Source: Cycas panzhihuaensis (taxonomy: Eukaryota; Cycadophyta). From it: DNA of 64,000 nt. Positions 1-10,889 of this stretch are shown one piece after another. Location: positions 34,727,741 through 34,791,740 of the forward strand of contig CM041465.1 of the NCBI GenBank assembly GCA_023213395.1, read 5' to 3'. The stretch's first letter is position 1. Each line of letters begins with the position of its first letter. A program made the position numbers and the translations under genes. Below the pieces are notes generated by a model that did not search any database, was not told the origin of the DNA, and saw only the letters and a list, made by a program, of their open reading frames with translations.

Positions 1-1019
1 TTGCACCTCAACTTACTTAACAATAACTAAAAATACCATATCACATATGGTTTATCAATAAATTAATCTCTTCAGACTATCTCTCTAAATGACCGGCAAG
101 TCTTATACTATGTAATGTATGATAGATAATTGTACATGTATCATCACTAGCTCTTATCATAATGAGGTTGTGTATTTCATACTATATTGGCTCTCACCCT
201 AAAGAGATTATGATTCCATACACTACAAGCATTACTCATGCCTACGAGAATAATAACAAGGAGGGGATTTGCTTAGCCCTTGAGGGGACTTGCTCAAATC
301 TCATAGAAAAGGGGACTCACTTAGCCTAAATTCCTAATATAATCTTAGATGAAAGGGGACTCAGTCAACCCAAATTCCTTTTAAAATCACAAAGGGAACT
401 TATTCAACCTAAATTCCTTTCAAAATCACAAAGAGAACTCACTCGACCCTCAAAGAATGAGAACTTAGCCTAACATCATATATTAATTGAGTTTTAACAC
501 CATCAAAATAATCTAAAGATATGACACAGTAATAGAAACATATATTCATGCCACTTACAAAACTTATCTATTCCAATGGATGGAGATAAACTCTAAAAGA
601 TCCCATTGAAAGCTAATTTATCTATCTTAAAATTCTACCTTAGGGTATGATCTTACTTAACACATTCAAGCCCTCTTCTATAAAATTGAACCATGAGATA
701 TTTGAAAAAGCTCCTTTATGAGCTTCATAAATCATCTTACCATCATTCTTATGAATATTAGGCTCAAAGACCCAGTCTTAGTCTCCCAAAAATCTATTTT
801 TTCTCTTTATATTTAACCTCCTCTATTCATCCCTCTATCTTTTTAGTTATTCTCAATAATTTTTTCTCCCAAAGGATGATGATGTAAGAAGATGGAGGAA
901 GATTTTAAAAGATCCCGTTTTGTTCTTATTTTGACTAAATCACTCATACTTGGTGAGATAATTTATTATCATTAATACCATCAAGCCTTGGTGGGTGGTT
1001 ATGCCCTATGATGGCTGCA
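1..1019 (-). repeat. G1 3' LTR, partial (left end outside window)
   Basis: This stretch is colinear with 31369-32320, with shared blocks such as the segment around 585-605 (ggagataaactctaaaagat) and the run of similar text through 1000. Position 1 corresponds to about 31369, so roughly 500 bases of this LTR lie left of the window. The right end is placed at a CA near 1019 where similarity to the other copy stops, and it is uncertain by tens of bases. The two copies differ at many sites, which indicates an old insertion. Confidence 0.75.
241..480. repeat. Degenerate short repeats inside G1 LTR
   Basis: Several imperfect copies of a 30-50 base unit with the core ggggactcactcaaccc followed by aaattcctt stand in a row here. 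A shorter version is present in the other LTR around 31590-31760. They probably expanded by slippage within the LTR. Confidence 0.6.
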
Positions 1020-1998
1020 TTAAAGTCTTCAGTGACTATAGTTATAGTGACTACCCTCTTTTTCTCATCTAGCTTAGTAGAATATCTTTGTGTATGATGT
1101 CCTTACATATCTTCTTCTTTCCCTAACATTCTAACACCTTTAATTGGCACCCTTTGGGTGTGACCTAGCATTATTCTATTCATTAATGAGAATGTTTTGG
1201 TGAATTTGTAAATGGATGACAGTTATGCCCCTGCTCTGCCTCATTATATAACATATACTTTAGGATAAACATGTGCATCATATTTACATATAGAATTTAT
1301 CAATTAATTTTATCTAAAAATATTGGTATGCAATTGAGGATTCCAATGCATCCATAATTAATTAAATCCATCCTCTGATGAGTGAGTTATAGCTAGTCTT
1401 ATGGAGCACAAGAATCAAGAATTTACTTTTGAATTTTTTACATTTCTATTTTTATAATATTATGTACTTTTATTTAGGTTCAATGACCCATTTGGAAAAA
1501 ATATGACATAGAGTTCTTTGTTTGTGCCTCTATTTTGCTTCTTTCTATTTGTTCATATATATTTTCCACTCAGTAGCTCATTTGCAACATTATAGAAAGA
1601 TTTATTTTTTACCTATAATTATTTCATTTCACTGTTTTAGAACTCAATCTTTATTTCTACACCCAATAACCCACTTGCAAAATTATAAGGAACTTCCTCT
1701 CTTAAGACTTATTTCACAACTTCATGACTTGATTAGCCTTCACTTATATTCTTTGGTGCATATGTGTATTTATGAAAGATGTGTTACTGGTGATATCACT
1801 TTGCAACTTTGTAAATTGCTCAATGCCTTCATGTGTTGGTCCATTTATAAAATTTTGAGGACCTTACTACCTATATCCTTTATTTCTGTAACTTTGTAAA
1901 TGAATATTTGAATGGTTCCACTCGCTAGCTCATTTGTGAAAATACAAAATGTTCTCCTGTTATGTCTTTTATTTTGTAACTTCAAAGTTAGATTTTCG
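1020..1998 (-). other. G1 3' noncoding region, left segment
   Basis: This lies between the end of the G1 3' LTR and the left LTR of C1. I see no coding similarity. The open frame at 1522-1899 (+) is AT-rich, has no recognisable domain, and overlaps a diverged tandem repeat. The segment is best read as part of the untranslated 3' region of G1, continued at 21169 on the other side of C1. Confidence 0.55.
1480..1998. repeat. Diverged tandem array (about 85-95 bp unit), left part
   Basis: Related units begin near 1480 (tgacccatttgg), 1572 (agctcatttgcaa), 1666 (acccacttgcaaa) and 1925 (agctcatttgtgaaaa). Each continues with an AT-rich stretch, then a ctt/tct-rich stretch ending like taacttc. Similar units resume at 21169, directly beyond C1, so C1 appears to have landed inside the array. 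Unit similarity is low, and the period was judged by eye. Confidence 0.45.
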
Positions 1999-2331
1999 TA
2001 TAATACTATTAAAATAATAGGAATAGAGATTTAATAAAGTAAGGATTAACTAATCAATGACATAAAAATTTAATTTCAAATAATTGATAAAATCTCAAAC
2101 ATGAATTATCTTTTATTTCTCTCTTTTTACAATGCCCTATACATGCATAAATATAACTCTAAAATAGAATCTAAATTCTAACCAAATGACATATATGAAG
2201 TGATTGCTGTAACCCCCAATGACTCATCACTCACATAAACATTAGAAAAAAATCTATACCTAATATAATAGAAAAAATAGAGAGTCTCATAATCTAAAGC
2301 TATGAGTCATAAATAAACATTAATGTCGACA
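1999..2331 (-). repeat. C1 3' LTR (left)
   Basis: Colinear with 20854-21168, from tattaaaataatagg through cataaataaacattaatg. It ends with cgaca, directly followed by the complement of a polypurine tract. The terminal TG is eroded to TA. Confidence 0.85.
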
Positions 2332-2340
2332 CTCCTCCTT
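2332..2340 (-). other. C1 polypurine tract
   Basis: ctcctcctt on the plus strand reads AAGGAGGAG on the minus strand, immediately upstream of the 3' LTR. This is the expected place and composition for plus-strand DNA priming. Confidence 0.75.
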
Positions 2341-3091
2341 AATGTTTATTTTATTTTTCTTTATACCTAAACCATTCTTGAAAGTCCAAAATTTATTAAG
2401 TGCTAGTGGCTTGATGAAGATATTAACCAACTATTTTTTTGTCAACTTGTACACCATCTCAATTGTACCTTTCTTAAATTAATTCTAAAATAAAGTGATG
2501 GTGTAACTTAATATATTTGATTCAAGCAAGGGACATAAGATTCTTCATAATATTTAAAGTACTATGATTATCACAATACAAGACTATTACTTCTAATTAT
2601 AGTAGTCCCATGTCCTCCAAAATCTATTGTAACCAAATGGATTTAGTAGTCAATGAAACTATAGCCTAGTACTCTACTTTAGTTAAGAATAAAGTAACAT
2701 TTTATTACTTTTTATTGCTCCAAGTGATGGTATCTAAACCCAAACTAAAATAGTACTTAGAAGTCGACTTTTTGTTATCTACACAATTACCCTAATCAAA
2801 ATTTATGAATCCTGTCAACTTAAAATTATTATTATTCTAGAATTTAAGTCTATATTGAATTGTCCCTTTTAAGTATTTGAGAATCCTCTTTGCAACTTCT
2901 TAGTGACTCTATTTTAGCGCTGGGATAAATATAAGCACTAATCCAACTATAAAAGATACATTACGTCTGGTAGTAATTAAGTATATTAGACTTCATGATA
3001 GTTGCTATATAATGTTGAATCAACATTTGTGCCACCATCTTCTATTGTTAATCTAGAACCTATCTCCATAGGGATAAGCATACATTTATAA
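2341..3091 (-). pseudogene. C1 pol remnant: RNase H and RT tail
   Basis: Minus-strand translation gives recognisable copia RNase H blocks: STSKYYFSLG, TITWSNKK and KVEY (normally EAEY) followed by SIWLQ. Upstream of it is a YKCMLIPMEIGSRL block matching the region between copia RT and RNase H. Several stops interrupt it. The segment is cut off at 3091 by the T1 insertion, and its upstream half continues at 17390. Confidence 0.8.
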
Positions 3092-3096
3092 TCATC
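3092..3096. repeat. T1 target-site duplication, left copy
   Basis: TCATC directly before the T1 5' LTR. The identical pentamer at 17385-17389 directly follows the 3' LTR. This fixes the element ends to the base. Confidence 0.9.
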
Positions 3097-3587
3097 TGTT
3101 TCCCAGCTACTAGGAATGGACTTGAGGCGCATCGACGCAGGTTTGTTCAGGTATATTTTCTTACTTTTCTTGCCTATGTTAATTAAGGTAATTTAGAGTA
3201 GGTTGCTTGACATCTGCCTGCTTGTACGCGTTGATTGCCTGCTTGCTCATAATGCATGTGCCTAATGATACGCCTTCAGCCTATGATGACCCATAGCGGG
3301 GGCATTCTTCAGCGAATGCTACACCCCGTATGGCATACAGCCACCCATGATGTCTCCACAGTTTCCTGGGATTGTTTCCGCCAGTTTATTTGCTCATGTT
3401 GCAACATGTCGTTTGCGTTGCCATCCTTTCTAAGTCAAACTCGATCCTTAGTTAGGACTTTTTGGGTTGTTTTGGGTACTTGCCCACTGCCTGGGCATTC
3501 CCCCAGCTGCCCTAATTCATGTTTGGCCCCTGATTTTGCTTCAAAACTTGATTTTGCTGCTTGTTTTTCTCTTTTTCTAGTTTCAGT

Positions 3588-3650
3588 CGTCTGCGGTAAA
3601 CTAAGCGATGCGATTGAGTTTGCGCAGATGCAGAGAATTTACCGCAGACG
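3588..3650. repeat. Perfect 13-bp inverted repeat in T1 5' LTR
   Basis: CGTCTGCGGTAAA at 3588-3600 is the exact reverse complement of TTTACCGCAGACG at 3638-3650, with a 37-base loop that is CG-rich. The 3' LTR version near 15309-15366 is eroded. It could be a regulatory stem or an RNA structure. The function is unknown. Confidence 0.75.
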
Positions 3651-3676
3651 ATCGCTTGAAATTTAAAAAAAGAGAA

Positions 3677-3718
3677 CCACGTGACAGTTTCCGTTTTTTT
3701 CGCGAAACTGCCACGTGG
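3677..3718. promoter_or_regulatory. Inverted repeat with two G-box (CACGTG) motifs, T1 LTR
   Basis: The arms 3677-3691 (ccacgtgacagtttc) and 3704-3718 (gaaactgccacgtgg) pair with one mismatch around a 12-base loop. Each arm contains CACGTG, the core bound by plant bZIP and bHLH factors. In the 3' LTR (15397-15438) the left G-box has mutated to CACGCA while the right arm is intact. A promoter role is inference. Confidence 0.55.
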
Positions 3719-5049
3719 CTTCGTTTGATTGGAGGTGCCCTGACATCCCCAACGTTCACCTGCTATGAACAAGGGATAAAGGGAATTTTCCTCCCCATTT
3801 CCAGGACTTTTTGCCCATTTTCTAAATTTTCAAGAGAATTTTTCAAGAGACTGCACACAGGAAAAAAGATAGAAAACAAAACAACCTCATGTACAGCAAC
3901 TGAAGAGGGTGAAACGGGTTGTGGTGGCAGGGCCATTACTGCCCCTTATAACTCTCCACAGCCAGCTCTACTCCCTTTTGCAAGTGCTCAGAGATTCAAG
4001 GGTCTCCTTCAACCAAGAAGCTGCCCTAAAAGTTTATACCATAGCTCCAAACTTGCAAGGAGCCTCTTCTATTCATACTCCAGCAGAAAGAGTTCATAAC
4101 CAGCCTCTGTTTGGCCTCCATTGCTGCTGATCTAAGTGGCAGAAGGCATGCTTAGTCTCTTTACACAAGGTACCCCTTAGTTTTCACTTGCAATTTCTTA
4201 TTTTTTGTACTTGCACTTTCTTTTCTTTTTTTGCTTGCAATCCCTTGCCTATATTTGTAATTTTCTTGTTTTTATCAACAAGTAGCCCATTCATTTCTTT
4301 TGTGTTGTCTCTTTTACTTCCAAATGAGAGTGATCACCATTGGCCATAGCTACCCTGTAGTGCTCTCTTGAACCAAAGCCACTTTCCCAGTTTTTCTTGG
4401 AGCCCTTCCTTTTTCTTTAGACCCTCTTTTACTCTTTCCTTAGTCAGCCAGTGCAAGGGCATATACACGAGGATTCGAGGGAGGTAGGTGGGGTTCCATC
4501 CCCCATTGTTGTCCTTCTCCCCAAGGGTTCCATCCCTTGTCCTCTGCCCCTTACTATACATGCTATCTCAAGGAATGAGTCAAGGAGGTCTAGGGGACTT
4601 TGGCTAGGGCATCCCGACCAGTTTGAGGTAATTCGCATCCACCTTGTTACCACTTGGCGTTTCTTTCCTGCACTCTATGGAGATCTCCCGTGGGTGAGTT
4701 AGCCATCCCGAGGCTATACTCAGTTCCGTTTCGCGTGTTCGTGGTATTTGGTAGTGTGAGAGTTTCTTGTGAACTTTCATTTCGTTTTTCTACATTCTAA
4801 TGCATAACTTAAGTTATTTAGCTTAGTTGATTTCAGTTTACATACATATACATATATCTTTTACTGTACTTTGTAGCCTCTCCCCCTGAGAGGAAGGTGC
4901 TTTTCACACTTGTTTACAGGATCGCGTTGGAGGAAGTGGTGCGTGAGATGAACCCGCTGCCGGTTAGCTCCCACACGGTATTTCTCTTCTTTAGTTTCGA
5001 GTTCCTTTTTCGTCCTTTCATTTTATCTAGTTCTTGCATGCTCAAGGGG

Positions 5050-5058
5050 AGGTAAGTG
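5050..5058 (+). promoter_or_regulatory. Consensus 5' splice-like site in T1 LTR
   Basis: gaggtaagtga contains AG|GTAAGT, the ideal plant donor, and it is kept unchanged in the 3' LTR at 16780-16788. Other donor-like sites lie nearby (gtgagtta near 4694, gaggtgagatcc near 5560). It may be chance, or part of a spliced leader as known for some Ogre elements. Confidence 0.35.
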
Positions 5059-5651
5059 AACCCCCTTTACCACCGTCGACCGACATTGCATGCGCGGAGA
5101 AAGGAGGGAAGGAGCGCAACCTAGAAGGAGAAGCTGTGCTTCTACTTGAACACTGGATCCAGGTATTCCTCTCGTTTCTTCCGTATTTCCCCTTATGCTA
5201 TTTTTGTCCTTTCGCATTTGCCTGAATAGATAAGGTGGGATAAAAGAACATAAAGAAAAAGGGAGAAAATAATCGTTTCTTTGCATTTACTTTCTTGCAC
5301 TATTTTCTTGCTTTACATAGCATAGGTGTAGAAAGCCCATTTATATTGTACCCTTCAGCCACACCTTGCTTCACATCTGTTTGCACGTTAGATTTGTTGC
5401 CCCCTCATTGCCTTCTCATTACCTTGAGAAGCCGTGATGTCTTGAGGTTTCCTTTCCTTCCGGCCATCAGAAGGGTAGGAAGGCCTCGTTTTGCTACACA
5501 GGAAGCAACCAGGCATCTTGCAGCCCCGAACCTGCGCTCCGGCGCACGAACGTCCTACGAGGTGAGATCCTTGCTGCCTAGCCTAGTTAGTTTAGTGTTT
5601 TTATATCCCTTTGCTAGACGTAGGATCACTGCCCCGCAGAGAGTATTTTAC

Positions 5652-5670
5652 TGGCGACCATACTGGGGAC
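5652..5670 (+). other. T1 primer binding site
   Basis: TGGCGACCATACTGGGGAC starts one base after the 5' LTR. Its reverse complement ends in CGCCA, so it can pair with a tRNA 3' end (CCA plus discriminator G and the acceptor/T arm). The pattern TGGCGAC...TGGGGAC resembles the tRNA-Arg-type site I associate with Ogre/Tat elements. The exact tRNA was not checked. Confidence 0.85.
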
Positions 5671-5921
5671 TGCCAGTAAGGGAGCTAAATTCGCTTCCCC
5701 TTCTTTTCAACGTTCTTGCCTCTAGGTAGTTTCGTATTCCATGTTTTCAGTTGGGCAACCCCCAACGTGCACGCTTCACTTCCCTTCTTTTCTCTTTTTG
5801 TTTCTTCTAACAACGCTCGCAAAGGCGTTGCATGCGACGTTTCTCGCCGCCATGAGGTTTGCCTCCGTTGCTAGAAGACCAATCACCCCGTTCCCTTCCG
5901 TCGTCGAACCCTGGATCGACA

Positions 5922-7990
5922 ATGGAAGGTTACCCGTCCGATTGGGCCTACCATATTATGGTTTCGGGAACTCAAGAGTTCCCTGCTTCTATTCTGAAAT
6001 CCGCCCATGAGGGTGATGATTCCATCTACTACCCCGATGACCAATTCCATCCTAATGATTTTCGCCCTTCTGCCCATGCAGTGGAAGATCTGCTCCTCAT
6101 GAGACTCACCATCCCACAGGTGAACCTTACGAGGAGCGTCCTGAGGGATCCCCTACTTTCGAGATCCCTTCGACTTCATATGGCTACGAGGACACCCCTC
6201 CTGCCGATGTAGTCGAAGCGCTTAGCGAGTATTTTCGAACAACTCGCCACCAGCCACATCCTAGATGGTTTGAAGAAGTGTTGCACAACGTAGCATATTC
6301 CTCGTCCATCCCCGCGCCTTCTACAACGATCGATGCCTCTAACCGTGCACACTCATCCTATCCCGTATCTACCCTGGCTCCCAGGGCAAGCGTTGCGCTG
6401 CCTGTTCCTAGCCGTGGTCCTACTTCCTCAGGACCTGCTCGTGGCATGTCCTTTCCCTAACTCGGGGTCAGCATGCCACTCCCGAGTCAAACGCACGCGC
6501 CACCTTCGAATGTGGCACATGCGTTCTCTAGTAGGCCTCGAGGTCCTACTAGTGCTGCCACCGTCAACTATGTAGGACCTACTCCTACATACATCCAAAG
6601 CTCTGCTGGTGGTCCTTCCTTTTACGTGCCCCCAGGTTACACATTTCAACCTTGGGGACAAGCTAAGGGAAACCATCTTCTTGTCTATGGGGTAGACCCG
6701 TTGCACCCATATGGAGTTGCGCCACCTACGGGTGGCCCATATTGGCAAAACCTGGTTCCACACCCGTTGTTCCCGTCATCTAGCGCCACTCCCATTCCTG
6801 CATCATTGCAAGGGAGTATACCTCCTTTCCATAGCGTTTACCCGCAACCCCCTTTCCAACAAGGGGCATTTCCCTAAGGAGGGATGGGTCTACCACCCCC
6901 ATCCATTCCTTTGCCGGTCGTCGATCCTTTAGCCTAAGCTAGGGCATGTCCTTTCATGGACTATAGGTCGATGCCATTGTCTGTTGAGGCACTAAGGACC
7001 AACTTGCCGCCTCATCCTCCTGAAGTTCCCAAATTCGACGGAACTTCGTCGCAAGACCCAACCGAACATGTACGTAGTTTCTCTATGGCGTGCATCGATT
7101 ATTGGGCTTATGACCATATCCTTATGAAGCTATTTCCGCGGTCCTTGTAGGGTGACGACCTCAAGTGGTTTTACCGCCTTCCCGCTCATTCGATCTCTTC
7201 ATTCCAGCAATTGGTGGATGAGTTCGTCAACTATTTTGACGTAGCCCGCCCATTCGAAAGCAGAATGAAGGCGCTTCTGTCGCTTAAACAAGGTCACGAC
7301 GAGATGAACTGTAACTTTGTGCGACGCTTTCACGATCTTCTTCACTCCACCAAGGCGACGTTGCCTGAGGAGTTGAAGCGAGATCTCTTCGTCAACGCTT
7401 GCCATACAAGTGCATGTGGAAGTCCTCAAGATGGGGGTAACCACATGTGACTCCGCGATTATGAGGTGCTTGGAGCTGGAGGCCATTGAGATCCAAGTTG
7501 GACTCAAGAAACCTCCTAAGCCCTCGCAGCGTCGCGAGGCGCCTCCGCCGGCGAAGGAGACCAAACCTTCGCAGCCCGCTAAGTCCGCCTCTCATCTGAC
7601 TGAGAGGACCCTAGATCCTCTTACTTCCGCTATTCACTCATTCGAGTGAACGATGAAGGAGCTAAAACTCCAACCTCTTTCATCGCCAACCTCCCATAAA
7701 CCTGTTCAGCAGACTTCTCATGCGATGCCCCCCAAAGGGGGTAACACCCAGCCTTCTCAAGTAAGGAGGACCGATCCTCCCCTTGAGAAGAGGTGGTGCT
7801 CCATCCACGGGGAGTGTTTCCATGACAATTCGCGTTGCTGGGCACAGCATCCTCGCGATGCCCCACCGCGCGACTCATCCCCTAGGCAAGCATCGAGGCC
7901 TAACCTCGTCATAGAGACCCGTTCCCCAAACATGGGGAACGTGGTCGCGTTGTTCAGCAAAGGAACAATCAGAATCGGGATAGATCTCCT
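5922..7990 (+). pseudogene. gag: T1 gag polyprotein (frameshifted)
   Basis: Structural protein that packages element RNA. The likely start is ATG 5922 (MEGYPSDWAYH), followed by an acidic stretch. A frameshift near 6110 moves the reading to the frame that stays open, apart from stops near 6458, 6875, 6935 and 7148, to about 7440. A proline- and serine-rich region is followed by the capsid domain (about 6956-7430), with PKFDGTSSQDP, the WFYRLP block, SISSFQQL and the FVRRFHDL block typical of the plant gypsy retrotransposon gag domain. A second shift near 7410 leads to the basic C-terminus, with a CSIHGECFHDNSRC motif (about 7797-7839) of the C-x2-H-x4-H-x4-C type in place of the usual CCHC knuckle. 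It was probably one long gag before decay. Confidence 0.8.
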
Positions 7991-8023
7991 GATCCTCACC
8001 CTCCGCATGGTAGAGGGAAGGGT

Positions 8024-9691
8024 GTGCGAAGGTCACCTTCCCCTTCGTGCTCCCTTGACTACCGTGCTCCATCACCCTCGCGTTCCTGCAACAAGGGAAA
8101 GAAGGTGATTCAAATGCTCGAGACTACTTCGCTTTACGCGTTAACCTGGTCTCAAGCCGCGAAGGAGGCAACAGGTGCCTCCGCGTCTACCTCGCAGCTC
8201 GATCCCCCTCTGGAAGCTACTCCTCCAGAGATTCCTGCACTTCCCAAGAGTATTCCCATCCACCCTGGTCGATTCGACTTTAGGAGAGCCCTTACCCAAC
8301 CCACAGGGAGGGGTAAGCCTTTCTCCGTAGTCGAAGAGCTTCTTACTGTGGCTGCCGGGATGTCCATCATGGATGTCTTGAGAAGTTGCCCAGAGCAACG
8401 AGCGCTCCTCTTGGAAGCTCTTGGATCGAATGACACGTTCATTCATGCCTTGGGTACAACCCCAAGCGGTGAACCCGTTATCTCCTTCAATCCCAAAGAT
8501 CTTCCTGCTTCTAGTGGAAGGGAACGCCAACGGAATTTCCCTTTCACTATTACTATAGATACTCCCGATTGCACGTTGTGAAGAACTATCGTGGACAACG
8601 GTTCTTCCGTCAACGCCATGCCTTTGCGCGTTATGTAAGAGCTTGGCATTTCCACCTTAGAACCTGTTCCTTGGCATTGTCAGGGTTATGACGGTAGCGA
8701 GAAGACTCCCTTAGGATCTGTCTCGATACCCCTTACCCTCGAGGACAAGACTGTCGTTACCGACATCATCGTCCTTGATGTTGATGTTGATTACAACTTG
8801 CTTCTAGGTCGACCATGGCTTGACCAAATGGGAGCTGTGTGTTCCACCCGTTGGAGGCAACTTAAATTTGTCCATAATGGACAAATGAAAGTTGTCTTCC
8901 ACGAGCAATCGCTCGCCAAACCAGCTAGACCTTCCGCCCAGGCAAGCCATGGCCATACGAAGGGAAACAAACGCCCTTACGACCATGCCTTAGCTTGCTC
9001 CATTGGAATCCCTAATTCCTTGTATCAAGAAGACGATCCCATGCCTTCTTCTCCTAGTCTGATGCATTTTGCTCCTATTGGTGTCGGGAGCTATAGGTAT
9101 CTTGCCGTATTTGATGATGACGGATCCCATAGTGAGGACGAGGATCGTCCTCACCCAGTCTCGCTCCTACGCACCAGTGTGGGACGTCTTCCTAGCCCTA
9201 GGCTCCCTCCTAGGGCCTCTTTTGTTGTAGAGCCGGGCCACTTTCACATGTCACATGACATTGCGCATGTCGATCATCGCGTTCCTGGCTCTTCTGTCCT
9301 GTCACCTCCCGTAGGTGATGATGTTGAGAGTTTCCCTCTTGCTTTTTACGAGGGACCTCTCCTTGACTCTCCTTCAGAGTCCCTGAGGGATGATGGGCAG
9401 TTTTTAGGCCATACCGGTCCTATTGCTCCCACGCTATCACGTGCCTCACCCATTCGAAGTCAGGTCATCCATGGGGTGGACTACTTCGAAGACGACGAGG
9501 CTTTGCTAAAACACTTAGCTGGTTCCATGCCGAGTTTACCTCCTGGTCACCACAAGCTTGGCCACCAGAAGGTCTTAACGATTGGGTCCACATTAGCCAA
9601 CCCAATCCCCTCTTTCGTTTCCTCCCTTCCAGTTGATCTTGCCCCCCTCCATTTCGAGGAGGGGAATGCCATATGCATGGGGGCAACTTAG
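8024..9691 (+). pseudogene. T1 aspartic protease and downstream linker
   Basis: One frame runs through this stretch, with stops at 8579-8581 and near 8636. The first part (SLYALTWSQAAK and an EELLTVAAGMSIMDVLR segment) links gag to protease. The active-site block reads IVDNGSSVNAMP, with the catalytic Asp codon at 8594-8596. DNGSS in place of DSGAS fits the Tat variant. The flap and C-terminal hallmark NLLLGRPWLDQ is at about 8793-8830. Beyond it, 8950-9691 encodes a long acidic, serine/proline-rich linker (SHSEDEDRP, YFEDDEALLKHLAG) of unknown role before the RT edge. The protease would cut the polyprotein inside the particle. Confidence 0.82.
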
Positions 9692-10231
9692 GACGTAGTC
9701 CTTGCCCTGGACAGGGTCATCAAAGTAGGAGCAGAATGTACCCCTAACGAAGTGAGGGAATACACCCTCCTATTCCAGGAGTTCTGCGATGTATTCGCAT
9801 GGGACTACTCGGACATGAAGGGCATCGACCCCTCCATCATTTTGCATAACCTTACGGAAGTGGAGATCCCTTCTCTTCGGGTTTCTCTTCGAGGCCTCGT
9901 TGATAAGGAGTCTATTCGCCAGGCTCATCTCTTAGACCTCGAAGCCCTGGATGAGAAGCACTTAGAGGCTTATCAAGCGAACCTCGCTTCGAAAGCCCGC
10001 TTACAAAGGGCACACGATAAACGTCTTCGTACTCGTCCTTTGTGTCCCGAGGACCATGTCCTCAAATTGGAGTACCTTTACGATCGCTTAGCCAAATTCG
10101 GGCCCAAATGGGTAGGCCCCTTGGTCGTTCTCGAAAGCCTCGATAACGGCGCATATAGGATCGCCACCTTAGATGACTTGGAATTTGAGAAACCGGTCAA
10201 TAGAAAGTTCCTCAAGAAATTTTACACGTGA
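9692..10231 (+). pseudogene. T1 pol remnant: RT edge fused in frame to integrase C-terminus
   Basis: Open in one frame for 179 codons. The first half (about 9692-9853) has FQEFCDVFAWDYSDM and IDPSIILHNL, the conserved block just before RT in gypsy elements. It passes without a frame change near 9854 into EVEIPSLRV, then LEALDEKHLEAYQ, KFGPKWVGPLVV, NGAYRI and NRKFLKKFYT, which is the integrase C-terminal region of Tat elements. The RT fingers and palm with YxDD, the first RNase H and the integrase HHCC and DDE core are all absent. The internal deletion is exactly in frame. The product could keep RNA or chromatin binding from the integrase tail but has no catalytic site. Confidence 0.85.
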
Positions 10232-10889
10232 CCTTTCCGCTCTTTTCTTCGCCATGCTCCGAAACGAGCCTAAACTACCATCTTAAATTGTTCCCATTCC
10301 TCCCAACCATGGGTAGGATGGCGATTTAAGGTGGATTTTCGGTTCTTCTTCCAGTTCCTCCCGCGGAACCCGCGTTCCCACGTGCTCTTGGGAACCTTTG
10401 TCCTCCTATTTGGGCATTCCCTAACTAGGACGATGCTGTGGAGTATCGTTACTCCCTTCTCATGCTTGTCGTTTCCTTCGCATATTCCGCTATGCTCCCC
10501 TGTAGACGTGCATGTCGCTCTATTTTCTAACCTCACACCTCTCGGTCACCTCTGCTTATGGTGGATGTGTGTGCTCCTGTTAGATATATGGCCATACATG
10601 GAAGGAAACACATGCATATATTGCAACAAAATATTTACAACATATTCACATATTTACATATTTACATACAAACATTTGCAACATGCAAAAATATCCATTT
10701 ACAAAAATAAATCATACATGCTATCTCTATTATACATGATACACACCATTTCATGTCAAAATGGGGTATCAATTACCCCGTGTGTGTATATATATCAAAA
10801 TGTCATAGTACATCGTATATGTGGGAAGCCAGGATCCTTGCAGGGGGAGTACAATCATGTGAGTCTAAATATGACCCCCTGGAGGCCCG
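10232..10889 (+). other. T1 spacer between pol end and antisense gene
   Basis: I find no domain on either strand. The plus-strand frame at 10331-11137 overlaps the antisense gene and is a shadow. The part from 10590 to 10810 is AT-rich with repeated acatatttaca text and may hold the 3' untranslated region of the antisense gene. Confidence 0.5.

Larger units (their letters stand above)
3097..5650 (+). repeat. T1 5' LTR
   Basis: 2554 bases, starting tgtttcccag and ending ttta, against ttca in the partner copy. It is colinear with 14829-17384 along its whole length. Differences cluster near the left end and at CG sites, where transitions dominate. Similarity is above 90 percent by eye. It would carry the promoter, transcript start and polyadenylation signal, but I could not place these with confidence. 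Open frames here (for example 3608-4099) have no domain and recur in the partner LTR only in part. Confidence 0.92.

Noticed and set aside
1522-1899. Open frame of 125 codons on the plus strand
   Set aside because: AT-rich, Phe/Leu/Tyr-heavy with no domain, and it lies over a diverged tandem repeat in noncoding G1 sequence.
3608-4099. Open frame of 163 codons in the T1 5' LTR
   Set aside because: It lies in an LTR, begins inside an inverted repeat and is not kept as one frame in the 3' LTR copy. No domain.
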